Source: Gammaproteobacteria bacterium
GTDB taxonomy: Bacteria > Pseudomonadota > Gammaproteobacteria > Burkholderiales > Burkholderiaceae_D
Direction of reading: 5' to 3'
Length of the DNA stretch: 64,000 nucleotides
Assembly (NCBI GenBank): GCA_903970185.1
Contig: CAJCIC010000126.1
Coordinates: forward strand, 1 to 64,000
This document shows positions 44,102 to 53,818 of the stretch, piece after piece. Each line of letters opens with the position of its first letter. Within the stretch, counting starts at the first letter, position 1. The notes beneath the pieces are model-generated. The model searched no databases. It was given only the letters and a program-made list of their open reading frames with translations, and had not been told where the DNA came from. The position numbers and the translations under genes were made by a program.

Positions 44102-45196
44102 TCATCGGGCTGAACCCGTTGAACCCGGGTAGGTCGCCCTTCTGTTGAGATCGAACCGGCGTGGCAGGCCATCACGTTCTTCAAGGCGCATGAAGAGTTC
44201 CATCAACCACTGCGCACGGCTGATCGGAGCTTCCTGCGACACCGCTAGAGGGACCGATGGGGTCGTTCGCGTCGCCTCAACCAGGAACCGCGTCGCCTCA
44301 AGCGGCGCGAGTTCCGCACCCTGCCTGCGAAAGGGCAGTGTCAAAAGTGTCGAGAAGGCAATCTGGCATTTGCGCGATCGCGACACCACCGCGCGGCTTG
44401 AGATCGAGTCATAGTGGCGGCGTGCGACTTCCTGGCCGATCTCGCGATAGAGCACACGTGCGGTTTCGATCGCAGGCTGGCATGGGATAGGCAGCATGGC
44501 CACGCCCGCTGCGGCGCGCGCATAAAGCCCGGATGCCTCCGCCAGCAGTCGTTTCACGACTGCTGCGACACGCTGGTCGTGCACCGGCTGCAGCAGCCAT
44601 CGATCAGGATCAATGCCCGCCTCGGCAAGCCACGAGAGCGGCAGGTAGAGCCGGCCCAGGCGCGCGTCCTCACCGACATCGCGAGCAATATTTGTCAGTT
44701 GCATGGCAACGCCCAGGTCGCAGGCACGCGCCACGCTCTGTGCGTCAGCCGCATCCATGATCAGGGCCATCATCGCGCCAACCGACCCTGCAACACGAGC
44801 AGCGTACTCGTGGAGCTGCGGCAGACCGTCGTAGCGTCTGCCGTGCGCGTCCCACTCAAATCCTTCCAGCAAGGCGTCAGGAAGCGCCTTGGGGATGTGG
44901 TGGCCATCGACAACACGCGCGAAGGCACGATCTGCTGCGATGTCACGAGGCCGGCCCAGATAAATCAGGGCGAGACGATCGCGCATGCCCTCCACTGCCA
45001 GAGCGCTTGATCCAGGCGCATCGACAATATCATCGGCGGTCCTGCAAAACGCATATAGCGCGCACGCCGCGTTAGCGACTGATTCCGGCAGGAAGCGGGA
45101 GGCAGCAAGGAAGGTGCGCGAGCCGGTGCGCAAGAGCGCCCGGCATTCGCTTAAGTCCGCCAGGGCGTCCTTGTGGTTATTGGAACGTGATTGCAT
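44102..45196 (-). CDS. crtB: Phytoene synthase
   Basis: A 364-residue squalene/phytoene synthase-family enzyme that joins two geranylgeranyl diphosphates. The first aspartate motif is FCRTADDIVDAP and the second is QLTNIARDVGEDARLGRLYLP. The start at 45196 (MQSRSNNHKD) fits the family, although the frame is open upstream inside crtI. It overlaps the crtI stop by 20 bp, so the two are translationally linked. The protein has a C-terminal tail of about 60 residues after the catalytic core. Confidence 0.94.
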   Translation of the reverse strand: MQSRSNNHKDALADLSECRALLRTGSRTFLAASRFLPESVANAACALYAFCRTADDIVDAPGSSALAVEGMRDRLALIYLGRPRDIAADRAFARVVDGHHIPKALPDALLEGFEWDAHGRRYDGLPQLHEYAARVAGSVGAMMALIMDAADAQSVARACDLGVAMQLTNIARDVGEDARLGRLYLPLSWLAEAGIDPDRWLLQPVHDQRVAAVVKRLLAEASGLYARAAAGVAMLPIPCQPAIETARVLYREIGQEVARRHYDSISSRAVVSRSRKCQIAFSTLLTLPFRRQGAELAPLEATRFLVEATRTTPSVPLAVSQEAPISRAQWLMELFMRLEERDGLPRRFDLNRRATYPGSTGSAR

Positions 45197-46706
45197 CGGG
45201 CACCACAGCGTCAAGGACCTTGGCTGAACAAAGAACGCCTGGCACCCCCGCACCCGGGTGGGTGCCGGCACCCACCAGATACAGATGCTCGATGTCCTCG
45301 CTCATATTGTGGGGTCGAAACCAGGCGCTTTGCAGGAGCACCGGCGCAAGGCTGAAAGCAGCCCCCTGATAGGCGTTCAGACGATCATGAAAATCCGCGG
45401 GTGTCATGATGCGGGAAGTGACCAGCTGATTCTTCAAGTCGGGCAGAAGGGTCTCCTCAAGCGCGGCTTCGATGGCCGCACGGTAGGCCTCAGCGCGCGC
45501 GTTCCAATCGATCCCGGCACCGAGGTGCGGCACCGGCGAAAGCACGTAAAAACCGTCACACCCCGGTGGCGCAAGCGATGGATCGGTGGCGGTTGGGCGA
45601 TGCAGATACAGGCTGAAATCCGCCGCCAGCCGTTTGGCTTCAAAGATGTCTTTTAGCAATCCACGATAGCGTGGCCCAAGCAAAAGGGTGTGATGGGCGA
45701 TGTCCGGATAGGTCTTCCTGGTACCGAAGTACCATACAAAAAGTCCCATCGAGTAGTCCGCGCGTTCAAGTCGGCGATTGCTCCAGCGGCGCCGCACAGA
45801 CGCGGGCAGAAGATGCCGGTAGGTGTGGGCCGAATCGGCATTGGAAATGACGATGTCGGCGGCAATGGTTTGCCCGTCGGCAAGGAGGACCCCGGTGGCG
45901 CGGCGACCGCAAAGCGTAATCTGGCGCACTTCCGCGTCAAGGCGCACCGTGCCGCCCTGCCCTTGAATCAGCCCGACCATGCGCTCGATCAGTCGACCCG
46001 TGCCACCCATGACGAAATGCACGCCCCAGCGGCGCTCAAGAAAAGCAATCAGACAGTAAATCGATGTCGTCTTGAACGGATTGCCACCGATCAGCAGCGG
46101 ATGAAAACTCAGGATGCAGCGAAGCCGCTCGTCGCGCACGAAGCGGGACACGAGGCCGTAGACCGTTCGATAACCGAAAAGTCGGAGAAGATCGGGCAGC
46201 ACCCGCGCCATGTCCGACCACTTCGAAAACGGCACATGGCCAAGCTGCACAAAGCCGACCTTAAAGATCGCTTCGCTGACCTGCATGAAGCGTTCGTAGC
46301 CGGCAACGTCACGCGGCGCAAGCCTGGCCACCTCGGCACGCATCGCGTTCGCGTCGCCACTGTAATCAAATGTCGTGCCATCGTGAAAGTGAATGCGGTA
46401 AAACGGTGCGACCGGACGCAGGTCGATGTCATCGCTGAGCGCCTTGCCGCACAACTGCCAGAGCTCCTCGAAAAGAAACGGCGCGGTAATGATCGTCGGG
46501 CCGGCATCGAAGACAAATCCGTCCTGCCGATAGACATAGGCGCGCCCGCCCGGTGCATCGAGCTTTTCAAGCACTGTGACGCGGTATCCGCGCGCTCCAA
46601 GCCGGATCGCTGCCGCGAGGCCGCCAAACCCGCTTCCGATCACTACGGCATGGGGCCGCTTTGTCCGATCGGTGGCGAGCGTCTCGTCGCGGGCATCAAG
46701 TTTCAT
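45177..46706 (-). CDS. crtI: Phytoene desaturase CrtI
   Basis: A 509-residue FAD-dependent desaturase that makes neurosporene or lycopene from phytoene. The N-terminal dinucleotide fold is VVIGSGFGGLAAAIRLGARG and continues DAPGGRAYVYRQDGFVFDAGPT. The C-terminal segment is HLYLVGAGTHPGAGVPGVL. The number of desaturation steps cannot be read from sequence. It overlaps bchD by 4 bp. Confidence 0.95.
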   Translation of the reverse strand: MKLDARDETLATDRTKRPHAVVIGSGFGGLAAAIRLGARGYRVTVLEKLDAPGGRAYVYRQDGFVFDAGPTIITAPFLFEELWQLCGKALSDDIDLRPVAPFYRIHFHDGTTFDYSGDANAMRAEVARLAPRDVAGYERFMQVSEAIFKVGFVQLGHVPFSKWSDMARVLPDLLRLFGYRTVYGLVSRFVRDERLRCILSFHPLLIGGNPFKTTSIYCLIAFLERRWGVHFVMGGTGRLIERMVGLIQGQGGTVRLDAEVRQITLCGRRATGVLLADGQTIAADIVISNADSAHTYRHLLPASVRRRWSNRRLERADYSMGLFVWYFGTRKTYPDIAHHTLLLGPRYRGLLKDIFEAKRLAADFSLYLHRPTATDPSLAPPGCDGFYVLSPVPHLGAGIDWNARAEAYRAAIEAALEETLLPDLKNQLVTSRIMTPADFHDRLNAYQGAAFSLAPVLLQSAWFRPHNMSEDIEHLYLVGAGTHPGAGVPGVLCSAKVLDAVVPDAITFQ

Positions 46707-48493
46707 GCAGACACTGCCCTGACTGCGTCGGAAAGCCCGATGGCGTCTGCATAGGGTAGCGGCAGGTACTGCGCGCCCATCTGCTCTGCAATCGATGTTG
46801 CGACGCCTGAGGGGTTGGGTGATGTATCGACAAAGAGCGACGTTATGCCGGCAAGGCGCAACCCGACAGCTGCTGCCATGGCGTCGCGTTGCCCCGCCTC
46901 GCGTCCGCGCGTACCGTCACGTGCGACGTTTGCGCGCCCGTCGCTTAAGACCACGATGATCGGCATGCCGCCTTTGCGCCGGATGCCATCAGCCAATAAT
47001 GTCGCCGCATCCAAAGCCGCGGCAAGCGGCGTGCCGCCGCTCGCGGGCATGCCCGCAAGGCTGCGCTTGGCACGCGTTAGCGATCGCGTCGGTGGCAATA
47101 GAAGTTCTGCCTTTTCCTGTCGGAATGCAAGGACCGCGACCTGATCACGCCGGATGTAACACTGGGCGAGCAAAAGTTCGACGGCGCCCTTGGTCTCGGC
47201 CAGTCGGTGCAAGGCAGCTGAACCCGAAGCGTCAACAAGGAAGATCGTCGTGGTCTGGGTTCGCGACACGTACCTGCGCACGCGAAAATCCTCGCGTCTG
47301 ACTTCGATACGAATACCTTTGCCGTCCTTCGCATGGCGATTTCCCGCCTCGCGCCGGCGCAGCACCTGCCACGGTGCCGCCGCGCGCAGGGTCTCGATCA
47401 GATGCAGGCGGGCACCGGACTTGGCATCACCGCGAAGTGCGCTTGCCGGGCGCCCACCCATCAGGCCGGGGCGACGTGACTCGGTGGCGCCAAGCGTCGC
47501 TGTCGGTGACTTGGGGTTTGTCGCAGCAACACGCAGTCTTGCCAGAAGATCGGCTGGAATCGCGGCGCGCGCTGAGGCAATCACCCGCTCTTCGGTCCCA
47601 TCTGCCTGGTTGATTTCATCCTCATCGCGCAAATCAGAAGGCTCGTCGCCCGGCTGCAATTCCGATTCCGCGTCGCTGTTATCGAGCGGCTGCTCGTCTT
47701 CGGCCGCCGATTCAGGAAGACACGTGGCGCGATGCGCGAGGACAAGCCGTCCCGCCAGCGCCGCATCCGACTCCGCGACCTCATCACGCCCATCGAGCGC
47801 GGCGCAGGCGCGAGCCACCTGACACGCAAGCCATGAGGCCCGCAGGGGCCATACACCCAGCGCCAACGCGGTCGCGCAAAGCGCCTGACGAATCGATTCG
47901 GGAATTTCGACCCGGGCAAAGCGCGCGCGCGCGGATGCGATATCCGCAGCGCTTAACGCAGCGGCGCTCAAGTCCGACAGAGCAATCCCGGTAAGGTCGA
48001 TCTGGAAGGCAAGACGATCCGAAAAAGCTGCAGGTGCCCGCTCATCTGCATCCTGGCCTTCATCAAACGCAATCACGCCAAATCGGGCCGGCATCGACTG
48101 CCCGATGCCGTCGCGTTCGAGCACCACTTGACCGCGATCCATGACCTGGCAGATACGGCCGACGCGATTGGCTTCGATGCGCTCGGCCATGCTGACCATC
48201 AGCACGCCGCCGTCGGCAGAAGCGAGAAGTCCGCGCTCGACGACGCGACATCCACGGCGCAATGTCGCGGCGAGGTCGAGTCCGCCCAGAAGCCGACTGT
48301 CGTCGGTATGCAAGGGCATCCTGCAAAATGCCGTGGACGGCTCGAAAAGCGCGCGCGTTTCCTTGACCCACCGATCGCGCGCGGGACCCGCTGCGCCGCG
48401 CACCACCACGCCGCCGACTGCAGCCGGGCAGACTGCAAACAGTGCCGCTGCCCTGAGCGCGTCATTCCAGAGGTCTTGCCCCGCACCTTTCAC
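46703..48493 (-). CDS. bchD: Magnesium chelatase subunit D
   Basis: A 596-residue subunit that with BchI and BchH inserts Mg2+ into protoporphyrin IX. An AAA+-like N-terminal domain without a usable P-loop is followed by an acidic linker (around residues 255-300, with AAEDEQPLDNSDAESELQPG). A C-terminal von Willebrand A domain carries the MIDAS motif VDASGSAA. It overlaps bchI by 4 bp and crtI by 4 bp. Confidence 0.95.
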   Translation of the reverse strand: MKGAGQDLWNDALRAAALFAVCPAAVGGVVVRGAAGPARDRWVKETRALFEPSTAFCRMPLHTDDSRLLGGLDLAATLRRGCRVVERGLLASADGGVLMVSMAERIEANRVGRICQVMDRGQVVLERDGIGQSMPARFGVIAFDEGQDADERAPAAFSDRLAFQIDLTGIALSDLSAAALSAADIASARARFARVEIPESIRQALCATALALGVWPLRASWLACQVARACAALDGRDEVAESDAALAGRLVLAHRATCLPESAAEDEQPLDNSDAESELQPGDEPSDLRDEDEINQADGTEERVIASARAAIPADLLARLRVAATNPKSPTATLGATESRRPGLMGGRPASALRGDAKSGARLHLIETLRAAAPWQVLRRREAGNRHAKDGKGIRIEVRREDFRVRRYVSRTQTTTIFLVDASGSAALHRLAETKGAVELLLAQCYIRRDQVAVLAFRQEKAELLLPPTRSLTRAKRSLAGMPASGGTPLAAALDAATLLADGIRRKGGMPIIVVLSDGRANVARDGTRGREAGQRDAMAAAVGLRLAGITSLFVDTSPNPSGVATSIAEQMGAQYLPLPYADAIGLSDAVRAVSA

Positions 48494-49518
48494 GAAACAA
48501 AGACCTCTTCGAGCGCGCGATCGACCCGGGTTGACGAGCCAGCATCATCAAGGGGGCTGCGACGCAGGCGGTGGCACAACGCCGAGGGTGCAACACGCCG
48601 CAAGTCATCGGCGGTGGTGAGCAGGCGGCCGTTCAGGGTGGCAAGCGCACGAGCGGCCCGGATCAGGGTGAGTTCGCCGCGCAGGCCGTCGGTGCCAAGA
48701 CGCATGCAAAGTCGCGCGGCCAACTCCACAACGGCATCAGGCACGACCACCTGATCGAGACGCCTTCGGGCTGCGATGATGCGTTTGCGCAGCCGATCCT
48801 CCTCGGATTTCCAGCGGGTGGTAAAGCCGCTTGGATCGCGCTCAAATTGGTCGCGGCGCTTGATCACCTCGACCCGGCTTGCCAGATCATCAGGCGTGCG
48901 AATTTCAAGTGACAGGCCGAAACGGTCGAGCAGTTGCGGGCGCAGCTGACCTTCTTCCGGATTGCCACTGCCAACCAGGACAAATCGGGCCGGATGGCGC
49001 ACGCTAAGCCCTTCCCTTTCGACCAGATTCTCGCCCGAGGCCGCAACATCAATGAGCAGATCGACAAGATGGTCCTCAAGCAGATTGACCTCGTCGATAT
49101 AAAGAAAGCCCCGGTTCGCGCGTGCGAGAAGCCCAGGCTCGAATGCCTTCTCGCCGTTGGTCAGCGCACGTTCGATGTCAAGCGCACCGACGACACGATC
49201 CTCTGTCGCGCCCAACGGCATGTCGACAACCGGAACGGGCATGACGCGCCCGCGCAGTGCCGCACCCGCCGAGCGCTTGGTCAGGCAGTCACTGCAAAGT
49301 GCCTGCTCGTTTGCCGGATCACAGCCATATTTGCAGTCCAGCACGACACGCATGGGGGGCAAGAGCGCCGCCAGAGCGCGCACCGCGGTCGACTTGCCGG
49401 TGCCTCGGTCACCCAGAATCAGGACGCCGCCGATGCTCGGATCGACGGCTACAAGCGTCAATGCAAGTTTGAGTTCAACCTGCCCGACGATCGCTGAAAA
49501 TGGAAATGGAATTCCCAT
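48490..49518 (-). CDS. bchI: Magnesium chelatase ATPase subunit I
   Basis: A 342-residue AAA+ ATPase, the motor of the chelatase. Walker A is GDRGTGKSTAVRAL and Walker B is GFLYIDEVNLLEDHLVD. The chelatase-specific Cys-rich insertion is CKYGCDPANEQALCSDCLTK. The start at 49518 yields the usual MGIPFPFSAIVGQ N-terminus. It follows a small membrane-protein gene by 9 bp. Confidence 0.97.
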   Translation of the reverse strand: MGIPFPFSAIVGQVELKLALTLVAVDPSIGGVLILGDRGTGKSTAVRALAALLPPMRVVLDCKYGCDPANEQALCSDCLTKRSAGAALRGRVMPVPVVDMPLGATEDRVVGALDIERALTNGEKAFEPGLLARANRGFLYIDEVNLLEDHLVDLLIDVAASGENLVEREGLSVRHPARFVLVGSGNPEEGQLRPQLLDRFGLSLEIRTPDDLASRVEVIKRRDQFERDPSGFTTRWKSEEDRLRKRIIAARRRLDQVVVPDAVVELAARLCMRLGTDGLRGELTLIRAARALATLNGRLLTTADDLRRVAPSALCHRLRRSPLDDAGSSTRVDRALEEVFVS

Positions 49519-49527
49519 AGGTCTCCC

Positions 49528-49851
49528 CTAGAATTGTGATAATTGATGGTTCGCATCGATGCGCGCAAGGGCAGATCGGTCGCCGGCCCGGCTCCAGCGC
49601 AGCCCGAGGTCAACAAGGTGAGCGATGAGCGCGATGAGAAGATAGAGCGCCGCGACCGACCAGGATCCGCCCGAGAGGACCCGACGCAGGGCAAGCATCA
49701 GCCCAAGGCCGGCAAAAAGGTTGGGCAAGAACTCGCTCGGCTTGATGCCGCGCCCGGTCAGCCGATGAAAGAGCGCAAGGACCACGCCCTCGCCACACGT
49801 CAGAGCGATGACCAGGTCGATCGCGTACAAGTATTGCGCGTATTCGTTCAT
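49528..49851 (-). CDS. Small multi-span membrane protein between tspO and bchI
   Basis: A 107-residue hydrophobic protein with about three membrane segments (YAIDLVIALTCGEGVVLALF, FLPNLFAGLGLMLALRRVL, AALYLLIALIAHLVDLGLRW). The start at 49851 (MNEYAQYLYAIDL) avoids overlap with tspO. I do not recognise a named family. It is embedded in a run of bacteriochlorophyll genes with 9-11 bp spacing, so it is certainly co-transcribed with them. A role in pigment trafficking or assembly is possible but unproven. Confidence 0.8.
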   Translation of the reverse strand: MNEYAQYLYAIDLVIALTCGEGVVLALFHRLTGRGIKPSEFLPNLFAGLGLMLALRRVLSGGSWSVAALYLLIALIAHLVDLGLRWSRAGDRSALARIDANHQLSQF

Positions 49852-49862
49852 GTATCGCCAGA

Positions 49863-50354
49863 TCAGGAGAAAGGAGCGTTCAGACGAACGATCGCAAGAT
49901 TCAGAACAGATGCGAAACTCACCCAGAGCAGGTAGGGCAGCAGCAAGTACGACGCGAGATGAGAGAAGCTCCACAAAACGCCCATCAGGACCAGGATCGA
50001 CGCCCACAGAAACCCGACTTCAAAGAGCGCCCAGTCGGGACGGTGAAGACGGAAAAAAAGCAAGCTCCATAGGGTATTGAGTCCCATGTTGATGGCGAAC
50101 GCGGCAATGATCTTGACGCGGGCGCGACGCGTTCCTGCGTGGCGCCAGGCGGAGACACCGGCGGCCGCAGCGAGTCCGAAAATCAGGGTCCAGGCGGGCC
50201 CGAAGAGCCAATCAGGAGGCTGCCAGCTCGGCTTGTGCAGCGCGTAATACCAGGGGCCCAACTGGGTCGCGGCCGCACCCAGCGAGGCGACCACCAAGGC
50301 GGCTGCAAACGCGGCAAATACCGGCTTTACCATGCGGCCGCGTTCATGGCTCAT
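49863..50354 (-). CDS. tspO: TspO/MBR family tryptophan-rich sensory protein
   Basis: A 163-residue five-span protein. Family landmarks are GPWYYALHKPSWQPPDWLFGPAWTL, WSLLFFRLHRPDWALFEV and YLLLPYLLWVSFASVLNLAI. Bacterial TspO binds and may export or degrade porphyrin intermediates. In Rhodobacter it modulates photosynthesis gene expression in response to oxygen. It overlaps bchP by 4 bp. Confidence 0.95.
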   Translation of the reverse strand: MSHERGRMVKPVFAAFAAALVVASLGAAATQLGPWYYALHKPSWQPPDWLFGPAWTLIFGLAAAAGVSAWRHAGTRRARVKIIAAFAINMGLNTLWSLLFFRLHRPDWALFEVGFLWASILVLMGVLWSFSHLASYLLLPYLLWVSFASVLNLAIVRLNAPFS

Positions 50355-51562
50355 GGCCTGAGCAATCCGGCAAGGTGGGCAAGGTCCTTGAAGAAGATGC
50401 GGACGTGGGCCGCAGGCCGCGCGCGCACCAGTTCCTTGTTCATGTAGGCGTCAAACGTCAACTGCTGTACATCCTTGTCGCGGCAGATCGACACGAAGCG
50501 CTCGCGCCGCTTGTCGCTGCGGTACCAGAACCACTGCATGACACCCAGGATCCAGAAAACCTTTCCATGCACGCGCATGAAGCGTTTCCTGGCCGTTGCC
50601 AGGGCCTTGCAATCGCCACTGCGCAAAAACAGGTCGACGGCATCAGCTGCGAGGCGTCCGCCGTGCATCGCATAGTAGATGCCTTCACCCGAGGCGGGAG
50701 CGACCACGCCAGCGGCATCGCCGGCGAGCACGAGATCGCGTCCGTTGTCCCAGCGTCGCAGGGGCTTCAGGGGTATCGGTGCGCCTTCGCTGCGCAGTCG
50801 TTTGGCCTTCTCGAGTCCTGACACCTGCCTAAGGCCGGTCACCGCCTGGCGCAACGAGAAACCGCGGTCGGCGCTGCCGCTGCCGACACTCACGGTATCA
50901 CCGTGGGGAAACACCCAGCTGTAAAAGTCTGGCGAAAATTCACCGCGATAGACCACGTCGCAGCGGCTCGCGTCGTACTCGCCGTTTTCGCGGCCGGGGG
51001 CGGAAAGTATTTCGTGATAGGCAAAAACGTAGCGCGCATCTTCAGCACCTGGCACGGCTTGCTTTGCGACTTTCGAGCGTGCTCCATCAGCACCGATGAC
51101 GGCGCGTGTGCGAACCGACTCGGGATGCGACTTACCTTCGCCATCGAGCCTGAGGTAATGGACAACGCACACGCCATCAGGGTCGCGATCGAGATGCTCA
51201 AAGACAGCGTCCTCGCGCTTCGCACCGGATTCCTCGGCGCGTTTTCTGAGCCATTCATCAAAGATCTCGCGATCGACCATGCCGACGAATCCTCCCTCAA
51301 TCGGGATATCGACCTTGGCATGGCTTGGCGCAACCATGCGCGCCGAGCGGATGCGCGCGACCAGGAGGTGATCGGGGATCGCGAAATCCTGAATGGCGCG
51401 CGGTGGAATCGCGCCACCGCAGGGCTTGATGCGTCCCCGGCGATCAAGCAGGAGAACGCTATAGCCCCGTCGTGCAAGGTCATCGGCAGCCGTCGAGCCG
51501 GCCGGCCCTCCGCCCACAATCACAACGTCAAAGGTCGCCTCGGTGGTCACATCGGACTCCAT
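50351..51562 (-). CDS. bchP: Geranylgeranyl diphosphate/bacteriochlorophyllide reductase BchP
   Basis: A 403-residue flavoprotein that reduces the geranylgeranyl tail of bacteriochlorophyll to phytyl. The FAD motif is VVIVGGGPAGSTAADDLARRG near residue 12, followed by KPCGGAIPPRA. The second FAD segment is LVLAGDAAGVVAPASGEGI near residue 285. The gene overlaps the PucC-like gene by 16 bp and tspO by 4 bp, so the block is translated in a coupled way. Confidence 0.96.
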   Translation of the reverse strand: MESDVTTEATFDVVIVGGGPAGSTAADDLARRGYSVLLLDRRGRIKPCGGAIPPRAIQDFAIPDHLLVARIRSARMVAPSHAKVDIPIEGGFVGMVDREIFDEWLRKRAEESGAKREDAVFEHLDRDPDGVCVVHYLRLDGEGKSHPESVRTRAVIGADGARSKVAKQAVPGAEDARYVFAYHEILSAPGRENGEYDASRCDVVYRGEFSPDFYSWVFPHGDTVSVGSGSADRGFSLRQAVTGLRQVSGLEKAKRLRSEGAPIPLKPLRRWDNGRDLVLAGDAAGVVAPASGEGIYYAMHGGRLAADAVDLFLRSGDCKALATARKRFMRVHGKVFWILGVMQWFWYRSDKRRERFVSICRDKDVQQLTFDAYMNKELVRARPAAHVRIFFKDLAHLAGLLRP

Positions 51563-52896
51563 TGCGGTAAGTTCTTGAACCCCGAAAGGCGCCTGTCATC
51601 GGCGCCCTGATAAATTCTGGCCGACACCATCGCGGCAACGACAAAAAGCACCGCCTCGAGCATGAACACAAGCGCATAGGCTGGGCCCGCGGCGCCAATC
51701 AGTGCGCGCGCGAGGTCACTGCTTGCCGCCGCAAACAGGCCGCCACAACCGAAGGCAACGCCTTGCGCTGCGCCCCAAAGGCCGATTCGCACACCTTCAC
51801 GCGATGCACCGCCAACACCTGCAAGCGTCATCATCGAGGCGATCGCAGAGACCGCAAAGACACCGTTGGCAATGCCAAGCGCCATGACGATTTGCTTGAG
51901 CACATGCGGCGATGGCCACATGCCCGTGCCAGCCAGCATGAGCAGGGCCAGCGCTGACATGAGGCAGCCCGCCAGCATGAAGCGATGCATTGGAATGACC
52001 CGCGCGAGCCGCGGCACGCTGGCGACAACAGCGACGGCCAGCATGCCGAGGAAGACGCCCCCGTGAAGTGCGGCCGAGAGCTGGGTTGATTGCCCGGGAG
52101 TAAATCCGAAGACCTTTCCGGCGAAGGGATCGAGGATCAATTCCTCAGAGCTGTAGGCGAGCATCGACAGAAAGATGAAAATAGTCAGTGCTCGAGCCTT
52201 TGGTTCTTGCCAGACTTCAGCGAACACGGCGCGAAATGGCGGTGCAGTCACGGCGACGGCAGCCACGGGCGGCACTGCACGCGGCGCGACGCCGTCCTCG
52301 ATGCGCCACATCGCGGCCACGCTAACCAAGAGGGCGACGCTCGCAACGACGCTTGTCACCTCGATCAAACGGCCAGGCGAAAAAGGCTCGAGCGCTCGCC
52401 CGGCAACGACAGTGGTCAGGACAAATCCAGCAATCATCATCAGCCACACGACGGTCGCAGCCACCGGCCGCCGCTGCGGCGCGCAGCGCTTGGCAAGCGA
52501 TGCCAGCAGGCTCGTTCCCGCAGCACCGACGCCAATTCCGATCATGGCGAAAGACACGACAACGAGGGACAGGCCTTCGACGGTGCTGCGCGTCATGAGA
52601 GAAATCGCAAACGCCGCCCCGATTGCGCCTGCCGCCAAAAGCGCAACGCCGCCGATGATCCATCGCGTCGGACGTCGACCGCGATCAGAACCATGTCCGA
52701 GTCTTGGTCGCACCAACTGGATCGCGTAGTGGAACCCGACCAGCGCGGCAGGCAGCACGGCAGGCAAGGCAAGTTCCACGACCATCACGCGATTCATGAC
52801 CGAGGTCGCCAGAACGACGATCGATCCAAGGGCAGCCTGAACCAATCCAAAGCGCAGAATTCCGAACCACGAGAGCGAAGGACTGGAATGGCTCAC
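51547..52896 (-). CDS. PucC/LhaA-family membrane protein next to bchG and bchP
   Basis: A 449-residue protein of the BCD (PucC) branch of the major facilitator superfamily with about twelve membrane segments. The N-terminus LRFGLVQAALGSIVVLATSVMNRVM and GFHYAIQLVRPRLGHGSDRG are characteristic. Homologues at this place in other clusters (ORF428-type) are thought to deliver pigment to assembling antenna complexes. It overlaps bchG by 4 bp. Confidence 0.92.
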   Translation of the reverse strand: MSHSSPSLSWFGILRFGLVQAALGSIVVLATSVMNRVMVVELALPAVLPAALVGFHYAIQLVRPRLGHGSDRGRRPTRWIIGGVALLAAGAIGAAFAISLMTRSTVEGLSLVVVSFAMIGIGVGAAGTSLLASLAKRCAPQRRPVAATVVWLMMIAGFVLTTVVAGRALEPFSPGRLIEVTSVVASVALLVSVAAMWRIEDGVAPRAVPPVAAVAVTAPPFRAVFAEVWQEPKARALTIFIFLSMLAYSSEELILDPFAGKVFGFTPGQSTQLSAALHGGVFLGMLAVAVVASVPRLARVIPMHRFMLAGCLMSALALLMLAGTGMWPSPHVLKQIVMALGIANGVFAVSAIASMMTLAGVGGASREGVRIGLWGAAQGVAFGCGGLFAAASSDLARALIGAAGPAYALVFMLEAVLFVVAAMVSARIYQGADDRRLSGFKNLPQWSPM

Positions 52897-53783
52897 GCTG
52901 CACCCGTGGCTGCGAGGCCATGCAGCGCGAAAGCACTGACCAGCATACCGGCGACATAAAGCGTGATCCCTGTGCCGTTGTACCAGGGAGCAAGTTCACG
53001 CGGTCGCTCGACCAGCCGTCCCATCAAGACGAGCTGTGCGGCGAGCAGGCACACGACCGCAATCGCATGATAGGGGCGCCCCCAGGCGAGAAGACACATG
53101 ATCACGATGACCTGCGGCACGGCCATCGACACGCACGCGAAGAATCCTGCACGCTCAACGCCAAGCAGCACGGGCAGCGAGTCGATTCCCATGCGACGAT
53201 CACCCTCGACCGACTTGAAATCGTTCAGCGTCATGATGCCGTGGGCGCCGGCACTGTAGAGCAGCGCGAGGACCAGCGAATGCCAGTGCGGCATGGCACC
53301 TCCGAGCATCACCGCCGTCCCGGTAACCCATGCGAGCCCCTCGTAACAGAGCGCGCAGGCGCTATTGCCCCACCAGCCGTTTCGCTTGAGCCTCAGCGGT
53401 GGTGCGCTATAGATCCAGGCCAAGAACAACCCGACTGCAGCGGCACATAACACCCAGGTACCCAGACATGCCGCGACCCCGAGCGACACCATCGTCCATA
53501 CGATCGCGATGTAGAGACCCCACCGGCCCGGGATGCGGCCCGAGGGAATCGGCCTTTCGGGCTCATTGATCGCGTCCACTTCGCGGTCGTACCAGTCGTT
53601 TGCGGCCTGACTTGTGGCGCAGACCAAAGGGCCGGCAAGCAACACGCCAAGCGCAACCACGAGCCAGCGTCCTTGCGCGGACATTCCCGACGCAACAACG
53701 CCACACGCAAACGCCCACATGGGGGGAAACCAGGTGATCGGCTTGAACAGCTCAGCAACGGCTGAAATACGAGGGCTCGCCAT
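52893..53783 (-). CDS. bchG: Bacteriochlorophyll synthase BchG
   Basis: A 296-residue UbiA-family prenyltransferase that esterifies bacteriochlorophyllide a with geranylgeranyl or phytyl diphosphate. The first Asp-rich motif is NDWYDREVDAINEPERPIPSG and the second is NDFKSVEGDRRMGIDSLP. About eight membrane segments are visible. ATG 53783 is preferred; a TTG at 53789 is also in frame. A PpsR palindrome and a good -35 sequence lie just upstream. Confidence 0.96.
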   Translation of the reverse strand: MASPRISAVAELFKPITWFPPMWAFACGVVASGMSAQGRWLVVALGVLLAGPLVCATSQAANDWYDREVDAINEPERPIPSGRIPGRWGLYIAIVWTMVSLGVAACLGTWVLCAAAVGLFLAWIYSAPPLRLKRNGWWGNSACALCYEGLAWVTGTAVMLGGAMPHWHSLVLALLYSAGAHGIMTLNDFKSVEGDRRMGIDSLPVLLGVERAGFFACVSMAVPQVIVIMCLLAWGRPYHAIAVVCLLAAQLVLMGRLVERPRELAPWYNGTGITLYVAGMLVSAFALHGLAATGAA

Positions 53784-53789
53784 GCTCAA

Positions 53790-53818
53790 ACAGTATCTTT
53801 GACACCCTAATGTGTCAA
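53790..53818 (-). promoter_or_regulatory. Predicted bchG promoter
   Basis: On the minus strand TTGACA (53818-53813) and TACTGT (53795-53790) are 17 bp apart. The -35 element is one half of a PpsR palindrome. The predicted start falls on the bchG ATG, so the message would be nearly leaderless; a promoter further upstream could also contribute. Confidence 0.45.
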
